Shown piece after piece: positions 11,050 to 21,850 of a stretch of DNA of 35,000 bases (position 1 is its first letter; each line of letters starts with the position of its first letter). This DNA comes from Actinidia chinensis (Eukaryota; Streptophyta; Magnoliopsida; Ericales; Actinidiaceae). Below the pieces are notes generated by a model. The model ran no database searches and had not been told where the DNA came from. It worked only from the letters and a program-made list of their open reading frames with translations. The position numbers and the translations under genes were made by a program. The stretch covers positions 37,501 through 72,500 of the forward strand of contig VIGQ01000222.1 of NCBI GenBank assembly GCA_009663005.1. The letters run 5' to 3'.

Positions 11050-12490
11050 CGTCGGAAATATAGCAAAATCTCTTTTCACAAGGGGTTTTTGTTAAAATAT
11101 CCGCCATGCTATGTCGGTATGAATAATTGAGTTCAAATATCCCCCGTTTGGAGTGATCTCCTTAAAAACTGATGTAGATTTCAATGTTTTGTTCTTGAGG
11201 TGTATGGGATTCTTAGACACATTTATAGCCCCACTTGTATATCACATTTGATTGAAATATGATCAAAATGTAAACCATAAGTCTCCATTTGTTGGTTCAA
11301 TCATAGTAATTGAGCAAAACAAACTTCGGCGGCCACATATTCGGCCTCGGCGGTGATAAAAGCAACGGAATTTTATTTCTTGCTAGACCATGGGACACTA
11401 GAGAGTGTCCTAGGAAATTGGCAAGTGCCATTGTGCTCTTCGACTATCTACATCCGCATAGTCGCCTCGGAGGGAATCCAATTTATTCAAATGCAAATCC
11501 CCTAGGATAGAATATTCTAAGTCATACGTTTCTATGAGATATCAAATATGCGTTCACAGCAACTAATGTTGATCCTTCCTTAGGACATGATTGAAATATA
11601 GCACATAGGCATAACTAACAGAATATTACGGCCTACTTGCGTTAAATAGAGCAACGAGCCAATCCACCTCGATAGAAGCTTTCATCAACATTTTTACCAT
11701 TTCATCTTTGTCAAGCTTTATTATGTGCCATGGTGTGCCTAGCGTTTGCTTTGCTTCTTCTTCACGCCAAATCGCTTGAGAAGCTCCTTGTGTATTTGCT
11801 TGATTTATTAAAGTCCCTTCGATGATGCTTGATTTGTAGTCCAAGGAAGGAAATTAGCTCCCCATCATGCTCATCTCGAATTCTACTTGACATGCTCTTA
11901 GCAAATTCTTGCACAATCTCATAGTAGGCACCAAATTATAATATCATCACAAGATTATTTGCACGATGAGCAGGTACCTTATTCTTATTTTAATAAAAAG
12001 TGTATATCTATTTTCCCTCTGCCAAAAAAAAAACTATTATCATTTAAAAATTTGCTAGTCTTCATACACGCTCCTGGAGCTTGCTTAAGTCCATAGAGGC
12101 CTTTGAAAGTTTAAATAAATGATGGGAATTAATGATTCTCAAACGGGAGGTGTGCTACATAAACTTCCTCGGTAATAAATCCATTTAGAATGCATTTTAG
12201 CATCCATTGATATAATTGAAAGGCCATATAGCATGCAAAGGCTAGTACATTCGAATAGATTCCAATCTAGCTACGGGAGCAAATGATTCATCAAATCATT
12301 CCCTCTTTTGACCACTCCTTGGCCAACAAGTCTAGCTTTATTCTAACAATGATTCCGGATTCATCAAGTTATTTCTAAAATACCATTTAGTGCCAAATTA
12401 TAGGATGGATTTTTTGATGCCTAGGTACTAGAGTCCAAGACTTGCTTCTTTCGAACTGATTTCGTTCTTCTTGCATAGCTGAAGCCAATA
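11050..12490 (-). pseudogene. Copia RT–RNase H remnant
   Basis: Minus-strand reverse transcriptase and RNase H of the SIRE-like element. Visible RT parts, in order, are a start zone at about 12480-12300 (NKARLV), APVARLESIR near 12290-12265, FKGLYGLKQAPGA at about 12115-12075, the active-site pair as CDDIIIW at about 11940-11960, EFEMSMMGEL and FLGLQIKHH at 11880-11830, then LDKDE and ASRP near 11720-11640. RNase H shows SVAFITAEAEYVAAE at about 11365-11320 and a KHIEIRHH-like tail near 11180. Many stops and shifts make it inactive. Family role: it copies the RNA genome to DNA and removes the RNA strand. Confidence 0.9.
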
Positions 12491-13940
12491 TCATCAAAAT
12501 TCCGCTTCATGAAAATTTTAGGGTTCTATTGAGGATAGAAAGCAAGATTACCACATTAATTTCTAATAGAGTTTATAGTAGTACCCTTTTGATGGATCAC
12601 AATAATGAGATTTCGTGGATGGTTTGTGAACATATCTACATTCTTTTGGGAGATTTGAGCTCCACCTTCTTGCTTTTGAGTTTCCACTGATTGTCATTGA
12701 GGGGTTTCCCTCCTGTGTACTACCCTCTAGTTGAATTTGTTTTTTCAGTGGCTTCCCTTGGCGTATCTGACTTTCTGAGAGATGTCAATATTTTCCATGG
12801 CTGCTCAATTCATACAATCTTGAAGCATCTGAAAAGAAGGATCATTATATCATCAATACAACATTCACGGATTTCAAACTTACTTACGTTTAGTTTGGTT
12901 AAAAACCGAAAAAAGCTTTGTTGGTAATTGACTATCCTAGAAAAAATAGCGTATCCGATTTTGAATCGAATTTTTCCTAGTTGTACTCCCATTATTTAGG
13001 ACATAGCATTTGCATCCAAAGGCATGACAGAACCCAATATTTGGTTTTTTTTTTTTCCTTTCCCCAAAGGCTAATATGGGTGTCTTGTTTACGAATTGGT
13101 CCTAATCATGGCTCGATTTATAAAAAGATGCGTTGTCACCGCTTCAGCCAAAAGTATTTTGGAAGAGAGTTTTCGCAAAGGCATAGTTGCATTTCTGCCA
13201 AAGTCTATTTTTTCTTTTCAAAAAACGCCATTTTGTGAGGGGTCCTAGGTTGCCGAGAAATAGTCCTAATTTCTAGATCATCACAAAAATTTGTTTGGCA
13301 AACGACTCATTTTCAAAGTTCTTTACTGATCGGTTCTAATGTTTAGACATTTTGAGTTATTATCTTTTGAGGACGTAGGCATAGTTTTTGTGAATGAGGG
13401 AAAATGCTTCATTTGTGAGCTAAAACATGTTACCATGTAAATCGAGAAAAACTCATCTACAATCACAAGGAAATGAAATTTCCTCCAAGGACTCATTGTT
13501 TTGAAGGACCACTTAAGTCCATGGTGTAGAAGTTGTAGAGGCCTTAGATGTAGAAGAAAAGTTATTTTTGACTGAAAGGACACTTTGTTTGTTTTCTTCT
13601 GACATGCTCCACACAATCTATCTTTTCAAAAGAAATTTTGGGAGCCAATTACCAATTCCTTTTAGCAGTTTTGAAAAAATAAGATCCTAGACGCCATGCC
13701 CCAGCCTTCTATGCCATAGAAACATTGTATCATGGCTGATAAGCAAGTTTCCATGTGTTTGGCTAACGTCATCACTTTAAAAACATATACATTTCCATTC
13801 TTTGACCAATTAAATAAAGTTTTATCATCTCGGATATTTCTATGGTTGGCACACATATTTTTGTCAAAAGATGACTTTATTTCCTTTTCACATAATTGAC
13901 TAAATACTAAGTAAGTTATGCTTATATCCATCAACAAGTA
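12491..13940 (-). pseudogene. Copia GAG-pre-integrase and integrase remnant
   Basis: At 13937-13662 the minus-strand frame reads SQLCEKEIKSSFDKNMC, then GNVYVFKVMTLAKHMETC, the GAG-pre-integrase domain. The next segment (13616-13323) begins CGACQKKTNKVSF and continues with PLQLLHHGL, GKFHFLVIVDEF and NIRTDQ, the zinc-binding end and first catalytic blocks of a copia integrase (rve). After about 13300 the frame breaks repeatedly toward the RT. It lies between protease and RT, as in all Ty1/copia elements. The plus-strand frames in this stretch are shadows. Confidence 0.9.
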
Positions 13941-14480
13941 AACCTTTTTTATAATAGGAGAAGGTTCCTTACCACATTACCTTTAACGATGATTTTTCCT
14001 TTGTATTGTCTCCGAAGTCACGAATCCACCATCCTTTGGATTTAGTGATGCGAACATGGATTGTCTGCAGGTCATGTCTTGAGGCATCCACTATCCAAGT
14101 ACCACCTTCCTTTCTTTGAATTTACATTCAAGGCATGACCTATTATACAAGATCAACCATTGGTATTTGGTACCAAAATTCTTGTTGGGCCTGAATGTTA
14201 GTAGCATTTTCTTTCTTAGTTACCAATTTGTTTTTATCTTCCTAAACACATTTCTTACATAGGCATGTGTTTTAGTAGCCCTCGGTATTGCAATATGTGC
14301 CATGTGAAATTTGTGTGTCGAAAAAGAAGTTGATTCAACAAAGAATTTTAATAATTTTGTTGAGTTGACGTATTGTGTCAATTCCCGCACGATCATATAC
14401 ACATTCTTGTGATCCAAGAAAGTATATCCAAAATTGCTTTTGACCTTTTGTAAAATTTCAATAACATTTGTTTAGATCTA
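13941..14480 (-). pseudogene. Copia aspartic protease remnant
   Basis: The minus-strand frame at 14101-14084 reads YLDSGC, the D-S-G active site of retrotransposon proteases. It is followed by a damaged RHMT-like segment and FGDNTKEKSSLKVMW at about 14020-13975. The aspartate is kept, but surrounding frames are broken, and the upstream 14417-14220 frame is probably part of the gag-protease linker. The family role is cleavage of the Gag-Pol polyprotein. Confidence 0.8.
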
Positions 14481-15791
14481 AAATTCTAACAATTGTATCA
14501 TAAGTTCAATATTTCGTACTTGTCAAACTCAGTATCATGCTCTTCAAAGTTTCGATTTCAATAGAAAAGGACGGCCATTTGGGCAATTTGTTTTCTAAAG
14601 CATTGCAATTTTGTGATAATTTCAAGATCCTCATATTATAATTCATCATAATATCTTGTAAATCATTTAAGGAATGGGATTCGAGATTTGTACCTCATCT
14701 TGATATCTTCTTGAGCAACACGACACAAATTTGCCACTCTTGATCACTCGAATCATCATCGGATGTGTCAAGTATTTTCTCCCCAAGCGCAAAAGCTTTC
14801 TTGAATTTTTCAAAATTTGAATTTCTCTTATTCGTCTCGACTCTTTCGAGATTTGGGCAATCAACTGTCATGTGGACGGGGCTTTGCATTCAAAGCAAAT
14901 GAGGGGTCCTTCTTTTGTTCTTCATTTTTGTCGAAGTTCGTCGTCTCTTGTCTCTAGGAAATGACTCTTTTGAATATCTGTGTTAAATCTTCGGTGTAAA
15001 GAGAGCATATCTTCATCACTTTCTATCATGTTTGAGTTCATCATGGTTGTGATGAGAGGTTTTGCAAGCCAATTCTCTCTTTTCTACCTTCGTCATTTTC
15101 TATCGTTTAATTACTCTTCAAGTGATTTCATGTGTCATTGAGAGATCCCAAGCCAATCATAAGACCCATTTTTGTGAGGTCTTTGCTTCTTCAATGGAGG
15201 TAACTTTTGGTCCCCATTCTTGGTAGACACCATAAGAATTTTTTTCTCACCATGCTCGACATTAGTATAAACTTTACCGCGAGACTTTGGAGACTTTAAT
15301 CCATTAAAACTACGGTTTTTTAAAACGAAGTACACATTTCAGAAAATAGTTTCACTTGGATTCCATTAAATAATCGTATTTATGAACTAACATACTTAGT
15401 TTGATCCTTTACTGACTTGTCCCCTCTGGGTGCTTCCTAGTTTATCCCAATTGCCTTAGACGTTGTCAAAAACGGATATTCTATTGAAATTCGTTTCGTA
15501 TAAGGCACAAATATAAAGGTGTGAATGGCTTAGCATTTATTTTGTACCATCTTTTGTATCTACGAAGGTCCATTCTTTGTGAGGTTAGTAAACTTCTCCA
15601 TTTTCAGTTATTTTTGTTGGTATAAATAGGTCCCATGTTCGTATATTGTTCCAACACGCATAATTATTGGCCTGAATATTAAATTTCATTCTAGCCTTCC
15701 CAATAGTATTTCAATTACTACCGGAGAAATAAGTGGAGGTTCTATTATGGATGGCCTTCGGCCATTATGTGTTCCTATTATGTTTGGCCAT
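14481..15791 (-). pseudogene. Copia gag remnant
   Basis: An ATG at 15791 follows the PBS by about 45 bp and begins MAKHNRN. A degraded segment with RTSTYFSG, KARMKFNIQANNYACW and FIPTKITENGE (about 15770-15600) matches the N-terminal part of SIRE/Tork-type gags. The UBN2-like portion lies at about 15320-15130 (KNGDQKLPPL and downstream). A zinc-knuckle remnant, GHM-VDCP type, reads HMTVDCPNLER at about 14875-14840, and an acidic DTSDDDSSDQEW follows. The first zinc-knuckle cysteines are lost. In life Gag forms the virus-like particle. Confidence 0.82.
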
Positions 15792-15834
15792 AGATCTTTA
15801 CTCCTAGATCGTTAGAGCCGAAAAATGTTAGAGT

Positions 15835-15852
15835 CCTGCTCTGTCTGATCAA
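15835..15852 (-). other. Primer-binding site (tRNA-iMet type)
   Basis: On the minus strand, directly after the 5' LTR end, TTGATCAGACAGAGCAGG resembles the TTGGTATCAGAGCAGG site complementary to initiator methionine tRNA, with two small changes. It marks the start of minus-strand DNA synthesis and confirms element orientation. Confidence 0.75.
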
Positions 15853-17351
15853 TGTTACCCAGATATAATTAACCTAGAGGGGGGGTGAATAGGTTGTTGG
15901 CAAACTTCTTTTTTAATAAAAATTATACTGAATTTAAGAGTTTTAAAATGATTATAAAAAGCAGTTTATGCAGAGAGTATAAATATGAGCACAATAATAA
16001 AGCGCTAGGGAAAGAGATTCAAAACTCGGCGGCTTTATAGTGGTTCGGTTCTCCTGACATACGTCCACTCCCCAAGCACAACCACTTGAGGATTTTTAAA
16101 TCCCTAATCCAAACTCCTTGCAGGGTGTGAGTTCAAACCTTTACACGCAGAGTACAACCACTCTTGTTCAACAAGGTGGAGGAAAATTTTCCTTCACACT
16201 CACAAGGTCACAACCAACCCTCAAGGGTCACACCAACCCTCTAGATACACTCAACTGTAAATAAGATTTTGAGATTTCTCTCCAATAACACAATTCTCCT
16301 TTTGAACGGATATACAAATGAAGCTTTTACAATGATCTCTCTCACTAAGAACTGCTTGTATGAATTAAACTGAAGGCTCAAAGAAATTGGAATATATGAA
16401 AATGAAGATGCTTTGAGTTCTTGATTCTCACTAGATTTCCCAAGAAAAATGAGAGCTCAAGGCAGGTATTATAGCTCCTAGGAAGAATATAACGTTGAGG
16501 GAATTTGAAAAATTGCATAGCCAAGTTTCAAAATTTGAAATCACCATTTTCAAAGGTCAGAAATTGGTGTTATTCAATTTTTCCAAATGCACCACATTTT
16601 CAAAGTCAGAAATACTTACTACCAATTTGTCAAATTCCAACAACATTTTCAAAGCAGAAATGGTTGGCTATTCAATTTTCAAGTTGCAACCACATTTTCA
16701 AAGTCAGAGAAATGATTACTACCAATTTTTCAAAGTTCCAACCACATTTCAACGTCAGAAATTGTGACTATCCAATTTTTCAAGTGGAACCAATTTCCAA
16801 AGTCAGAAAATGTTGCTAACATTATGTTTCAAACTTGGAACCAAATTTCAAAGTCAGAAACTGTTGCTACATATTTGCAAACTGGGAATCAAATTTTCAA
16901 AGGTAGAAATTGTGTGCTAGCATATTTTTCAAAATTGCAATCCAAATTTTCAAAATCAAAACTTATGCTAGCCCCATTTTTCAAAATTGTAGTCAAAGAT
17001 TCAACGACAATAATTTTTGCTAGCACATTTTTAATCACATCTAAGTTTAATGCACTTTTGTATTTTTAAAATGCCATGAAGGACTACGGTCATTTTAGAG
17101 CCTAAAAAAATTTAACCAACAAGAGCTTTACAAAAATACATAAACAAAGGTTCTTCATTTTTAGATCATTCAGTGCTTGAGGTTCTTGTTTGTAGTCAAA
17201 TCCTCTTCGGGTTCTTTGTGGGCCTTGCGGAATGTGTGCTTGAATATTTCTGAAACTAACATTACTTGAATTAAATAATTAGAGCAATAAGATAGAATGT
17301 GTTATCATCAAAATATTTGCAACATTTAATAGATGACGACATAGGCTCACA
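15853..17351 (-). repeat. 5' LTR of SIRE-like element
   Basis: The LTR is 1499 bp and collinear with 7139-8660. On the minus strand it starts TGTGAGCC and ends GGGTAACA. Differences from its partner include many one-base gains or losses as well as substitutions. It contains the same CCTATTCACCCCCC motif and the same tandem array. The frames at 16495-17069 are chance openings within the array. Confidence 0.9.
16520..17035. repeat. ~51-bp tandem array, second LTR
   Basis: The same CATTTTCAAAGTCAGAAA-type repeat as at 7820-8340, about ten units, in the partner LTR. Units can be matched one to one by their spacer words (TTACTACCAA, TATCCAA, GCTAACAT, GCTAGC). Confidence 0.88.
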
Positions 17352-17356
17352 AAAAC
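17352..17356 (+). repeat. Target-site duplication AAAAC (right)
   Basis: Matches 7134-7138. Together they prove a simple insertion of the SIRE-like element into the older copia integrase. Confidence 0.85.
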
Positions 17357-17611
17357 TAAGTCCGAACTTATGCTATTTCATGGGATATTCTAACGCGAAA
17401 AAACTAAAGGCTGGGAATTTTATGATCACAGAGAATAGATGGTATAATGAGCACTAATGTTATTCTTTGGAGGACGATTATATGATACGAAAGCCTAATG
17501 ATAAATTTGATCTTTAGGGAGTGTTGGTCTTCCTAGGAGAGCTATAGAGAAAAGTTTTAATCAATGAAGGCTGTTCCAAAAATACTATTATACTTTAGAT
17601 ACCATGAGAGC
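17357..17611 (+). pseudogene. Copia copy A, end of integrase and linker
   Basis: This continues the copia reading frame interrupted at 7138. Fragments equal to a KTKSELCYF-GY motif, a GWEFYDHRE segment and an EDDYMI-like segment (about 17357-17490) are typical of the stretch between copia integrase and RT. It then becomes a low-complexity linker (17520-17611), and no RT follows. At 17612 it meets a second integrase copy. Confidence 0.78.
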
Positions 17612-18211
17612 CCACAATTAATTCAGTAGTGTGTGTGGACCCCTTAACTTTAGGGGCCGAGGGGGGCTTGGAATTTTCTTGACATATTCATGACTGTTAT
17701 TAATAATTACACAAGGTATAGTATGTTATCTGTTGCACCCTAAGTCAGAAGGCATTTGAAAGTTCAAAGAAGTTCAGGCTGAAGCGGAAAGAGAACAAAT
17801 AGATTAAGGACATAAAGTCGCTTCGATTAGATCAAGGTGACTAGTACTTCTTTAGTGACTTTAATAAGTATTTATTAGATAATGGGATATTATCTCAGTT
17901 GTCAACACCTAGTATGCCTCAGTAGAATGGTGTGGCTGAAAGAAAAAAATTGAACTATTTTAGATATAATGAGCTCCATGATAAGTTATTCTGATATACC
18001 AAAGTTTATATGGGAATATGCTTTAAAAACAACAGCTTATATTCTGAACTTAGTTCTAACTTAGTGTCCCTAACACTCCCGTAGAGTTGTGGGCTAAGCG
18101 CAAACCTAGTTTATAACACTACAGAATATGGGGGTGTCTGGTGTATGTATTAAGGGAAAGACCGAAAAGTTAAAAATTAAGTCAGAATTATGCTATTTCG
18201 TGGGATATTCT
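17612..18211 (+). pseudogene. Copia integrase fragment, copy B
   Basis: A second copy of the integrase core, closely related to 6592-7138 and then 17357-17397. Blocks seen are VVCGPLN, GGLEF, a RYSMLSVAP-type segment shifted from YVYLLHR, KSLRLDQGD, and a better-kept MPQ-NGVAERKK motif near 17920-17945. The last part repeats the SELCYFVGY sequence at about 18180-18210. It ends exactly where the LTR at 18212 begins. It is inactive through frameshifts. Confidence 0.85.
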
Positions 18212-19640
18212 TGTTGGGTTTAAAGTGTGCCCGTAAGGCCACTTTCAGACCTTAAGTATTATTTATAATAATGCTCTCTTTTACATTGCACTATATGTTC
18301 TTAGCATTTATTAATCGTGATGAAATATCATCAGGGCCATAAATGGCATTTAGGTGGATTAGTGGGGGACACAAGAGTTATATCCCAAACCGGATACTTG
18401 CCAGTTTTAAAGGGTCATGTCTTAAGTGATTTGACAACTCAACTTGGCCAGACTAAACATAAGTAACCTATATACGAAGAAGACTTTACTCCGGTCAATT
18501 GGGGTAGTGGACTCCGGGTTTTTTTGTTTTTTTTTTTTTTTTGTGTGGGTTGGTTAGGTTTTTTTATTAGTGTGTGGGAAAAACATTGGACTGATCACCG
18601 TAAGTATAATTCTCACAACGGTTAGTGGAAATGTCACTTTACACTTGTATATCTTACAAAGTGAGTCTAAAACCTAATAGGTAGGGACTCGGACTCTGAT
18701 GATGCATACTTTGACTTCCAAGTTTGGGTGAGACTTTTGTACGCGTCAAATTAACCCGGTATATTGGGCTGACCATCATTAGGGAATGCGGAAACTCGAT
18801 TCTAGAAGGTCACCACACCTTTTAGGGATTCATATCCCCGTGATGAATCCTATAGTATGAGCACTAAAAGCCGGCCGGCATTCCTTTTAGTAAAGTGTTT
18901 GCTAAATATTTATTTCCACGTAAATAAAAGTAATTATTTTAAAAAAACAATGGGGAAAATTATTGTTAAGTGATCACATGATCTATGGATTGGTACTCAA
19001 GGATTTAAGTTGTAATTGAAATCGGGTTGACATATTTTTAAAATATGAGTAGCTTTACGGATATTATTTGTGGGGATTTTACTTTGTGGAAATCGTATGA
19101 CGGTGGTTGGTCTTAATTGTATATTCGAGAGTTCGCACCATCATTTACTAGGAGTTAGGGTAGTTCCATACTTTTCATCATTCATCAAGAGTTGAATGTA
19201 AATTGGGTAAAGGCCAGTGGTTCAAGCTTGGAAATATGGCGAACCTATTGATCCCCTTCTTGCACCATCTGGGCTTGGCCTTGAGGCCCAATATATGTAT
19301 ATACAAAGAGAGGTGGCTGGGCAGAATAAAAAAAAGGGAGACAAGATACGATTATTTTTTGAGAGTTTCTAAAAAGAGTCCCCCAATCTGCCCCTCTAGG
19401 CCTTGAGAAAAGAAGGAAGCAGAGGTAGCAAAACTTTGGAAGATGAAGATCATTAGCCTTCCTTCACCATAAAAGAAGATCATAAAGCATTCAAGCATAA
19501 AGGTCAAGAAGATTCTACACAACTTCTCATAGTTAGGGTATCAACCAAGCACTCAAAGGTGAAGATCTTATCTATTCTTTTCTCTTGAATCCAGGGAAGA
19601 AATGTAAAGGTGCTGGAAATTTTTTTAGTTCGCTTCCGCA
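18212..19640 (+). repeat. Copia LTR (TGTTGG...)
   Basis: It begins TGTTGGGTTTAAAGTG directly after copy B and ends near CGCTTCCGCA, with a tRNA-iMet primer site 20 bp on. A poly-T run lies at about 18520-18541. A TATA-like sequence (ATATATGTATATAC) is at 19291-19304 with a GAGAG-rich leader after it. No partner LTR is in the window. The frame at 19203-19406 lies in the R/U5 zone and is probably chance. The exact right end is uncertain by about 15 bp. Confidence 0.78.
19291..19304 (+). promoter_or_regulatory. TATA-like box in copia LTR
   Basis: ATATATGTATATAC sits about 340 bp before the LTR end, followed by AAGAGAGG. This is the expected position for an LTR promoter starting the R region. 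Function is inferred. Confidence 0.5.
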
Positions 19641-19659
19641 TGGGTTTTTAACCTTTAAT

Positions 19660-19673
19660 TGGTATCAAGAGCC
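19660..19673 (+). other. Primer-binding site (tRNA-iMet type)
   Basis: TGGTATCAAGAGCC matches the standard TGGTATCAGAGCC site with one added A. It shows that the LTR before it is a 5' LTR of a plus-strand element. Confidence 0.8.
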
Positions 19674-20019
19674 ATCTCATGTATTCTTCAATTAATTCAT
19701 GCTTTAATCCTAAGATTGATGATTATTGTTGAAGAATTAAGACCAAAAACCCCATCAATGGGGCTGTCCATGGAAGCTTTTGGAGCCTCTATGGATTAAG
19801 ATATCAGTAGGAGGTTTGTAGGATTTGGCCTTCATTGGGGATTAAATCCCCTAAGATTGAATGAATTAGAATACTTTAGATTGGTTTTTCTATAAACAAA
19901 GATTGTAAAAAAAAATAGTTTAAGTACTGAAACTATAATTTAAGTGTTAAATCACCCTTAAAATTGCTTTTAGTGAACAACTCTTGAGCTAAAACATTTT
20001 CAATATGGCCAACAAGTAG
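19674..20019 (+). other. Copia leader and lost gag start
   Basis: This is untranslated leader after the PBS, about 330 bp. At 20005 an ATG reads MANK then stop, like the first codons of many copia gag proteins, but no copia gag follows. The sequence changes to Athila-type DNA somewhere within the next 200 bp. The copia body has been lost. Confidence 0.5.
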
Positions 20020-20199
20020 GCGACAAGGGAGAGATACATGAAGTGAGTTGCATTGACTCGCGTACAAGGACATATACCACGCATTCTCTCCGATCCTCTA
20101 GAGATCCATCCTAGTTGCCCACCTCATGGAGTATAGTTTGAGTCTAGAAGTTGAGTATGTATTTGCTGCTATACGTGGACTGATTTGTGTAAGGAATGG

Positions 20200-21304
20200 G
20201 TGGGGAACGAGGTTTAAGGAGTTGCCCTATTGAGGAGAAAATTTTGCCCTCAAATATACAAACTCTGAAGATAGAATTGAAATCCTTCTTCATGTCTCGA
20301 GTATGCATCTTGCAAAGATGATACTTTTCTGGTGGTGATTTCCTTAAGCTTAACCAGCTTTTAGCGTTATGAGAGTTCACCGAAATGCCATTGATGGACT
20401 ATTCAGACATCAAGGGGATAAAACTTTAATTTGCACACACTGCATTATCTTGAGGATGATGTTGAGAACCCTCCCGCTAACACAATCATTTAAATCCACA
20501 CATGAAAGACGTGTGCAAAAGAGGTGTTGAAGCTACTGATGTCGGTCATTTATCCAAGCGAATAGCAAGTGGGGAGCCCCACTACAGTTGTGCTTAAAAA
20601 GTTCAGTGTGATGGTAGTTCGGAATGAAAAAGATGAGTTGATCCTAACTCGCATTACAACGGGTTGGAGAGTTTCCATCGACTATCCAAAACTCAACTCA
20701 TTTACTTGAAATTATCATTTCCCACTCCCCTTCATTGATCAAATCTTAGAGAGGGTTGTTGGCCACACATTATATTATTTCCTCGATGGGTACTCGGCGT
20801 ACAACCAAATTGAAATCGCTCTTGAAGACCAAGAAAAGACAACATTCACATGTCCATTGGAAGCACTTTCGCTTATCGGCGGATGCCCTTTAGGTTGTGC
20901 AATGCCCCGAGCACATTCCCAAAGTGCAATGGTGGGAAATTTTAGCTATCTCGTGGAGAAGGTGGTCGAGGTATTTATGGATGATTTTTTCATTTTTGGA
21001 GACTCATTCGAATTTCTTGCCTTCAACACTTAAAGTCAGTGTTAGATAGGTGTGAGGAAAAGAAACTTATGCTTAATTGGGAGAAGTGCCATTTTATGGT
21101 CACTCATGGGATAGTTTTGGGACACATCGTGTCGGCCAAGGGAATAAAGGTAGACAAATCAAAGATCGAGTTGATCTCCAATGTACATATCCCTAAATGC
21201 GTGAAAGATGTACGCTCGTTCCTTGGTCATGCAGAATTTTATCGCCGATTCATAAAAGAATTTAGTTCTATATCTTGTCTTTTATGTTCCCTTCTCGCTA
21301 AGTG
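20200..21304 (+). pseudogene. Athila-like reverse transcriptase
   Basis: RT blocks in order: DIKGIK at about 20407-20425, RNEKDEL then TGWRVSIDYPKLNS (about 20615-20700), FPLPFIDQILERV and YYFLDGYSAYNQIEIA (20715-20820), EDQEKTTFTCP, EVFMDDF at 20968-20988 with the catalytic MDD, then LMLNWEKCHFMV, LGHIVSAKGI and SFLGHAEFYRRFIKEF from about 21063 to 21265. The stretch from 21039 is an uninterrupted 88-codon frame; earlier parts need several frame changes. The M in MDD replaces the usual Y, as is normal in this lineage. Role: cDNA synthesis from the element RNA. Confidence 0.92.
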
Positions 21305-21850
21305 ACACTATTTTTGATGGACGGGGCATGTTAGAAAGACCGCGTTTTCAAAGCTCAAAATCATGCTAACCTTGCCCCCTATCATGCTACCACCCCATTG
21401 GTAGCCTTCCTTTTCGAGCTCAGTGGCGATGCTATGATTAATGGGCGATAGGGCGGTCTTAGGACACAAGGAGAGAAAAGAAATCTAATGTCATCTACTA
21501 TTCTAGTTCTAGCCGGAACTCTAATGATGGCCTTATTAAACTAGCATACACAAAGTGAAATTTGGCTATAGCAATAGTTTGTTTGCCCTAGTATAATTTC
21601 GGTCCTGCCTTATTTGATTACCCATTGTAGTTTTTAACCGATTCATGCGGATTTAACGTACTTAATAATAAAATAAATGGCAAAGCCGCACTCTCATTTG
21701 GTGGATCCTCCTACTCTAAACAATTTGAGTATCACAATCAAAGACAAGACAGGATTAGAGAATGTGTAGTCAGACCAATTTATCTCGATTGGTGGTTGAA
21801 GATCTTTCGACACAAATGCCTATTGTTGATACTTTTCCTGATGAGTAACT
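21305..21850 (+). pseudogene. Athila-like RNase H remnant
   Basis: The region between RT and integrase is badly broken. Short pieces fit the order of the RT-linked RNase H: an SFSSSVAM-type segment near 21405, a VIYYSS-type segment near 21500, an FALV segment near 21580, a YTDHS-like zone near 21640, and a DHLSRLVVEDL-like end near 21775-21800. No continuous frame remains. The call rests mainly on position. Confidence 0.6.

Larger units (their letters stand above)
7139..17351 (-). mobile_element. SIRE/Maximus-like Ty1/copia element
   Basis: A full-length but dead copia retrotransposon of 10,213 bp on the minus strand, ending TG...CA and flanked by AAAAC duplications. Reading on the minus strand it has a 5' LTR (15853-17351), PBS, gag with UBN2-like and zinc-knuckle parts, protease with DSG, GAG-pre-integrase, integrase, RT, RNase H, a ~2.4-kb 3' region, a polypurine tract and a 3' LTR (7139-8660). 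The domain order PR-INT-RT-RH defines Ty1/copia. The long region after RNase H, the MSMMGEL and FLGLQIK signature in RT, and the AAAAAGGGG-type PPT favour the SIRE/Maximus lineage; that lineage call is an inference. Confidence 0.9.

Noticed and set aside
18521..18541. Poly-T run as a LINE/SINE tail on the minus strand
   Set aside because: It lies inside a copia LTR, has no SINE boxes and no duplication around it.
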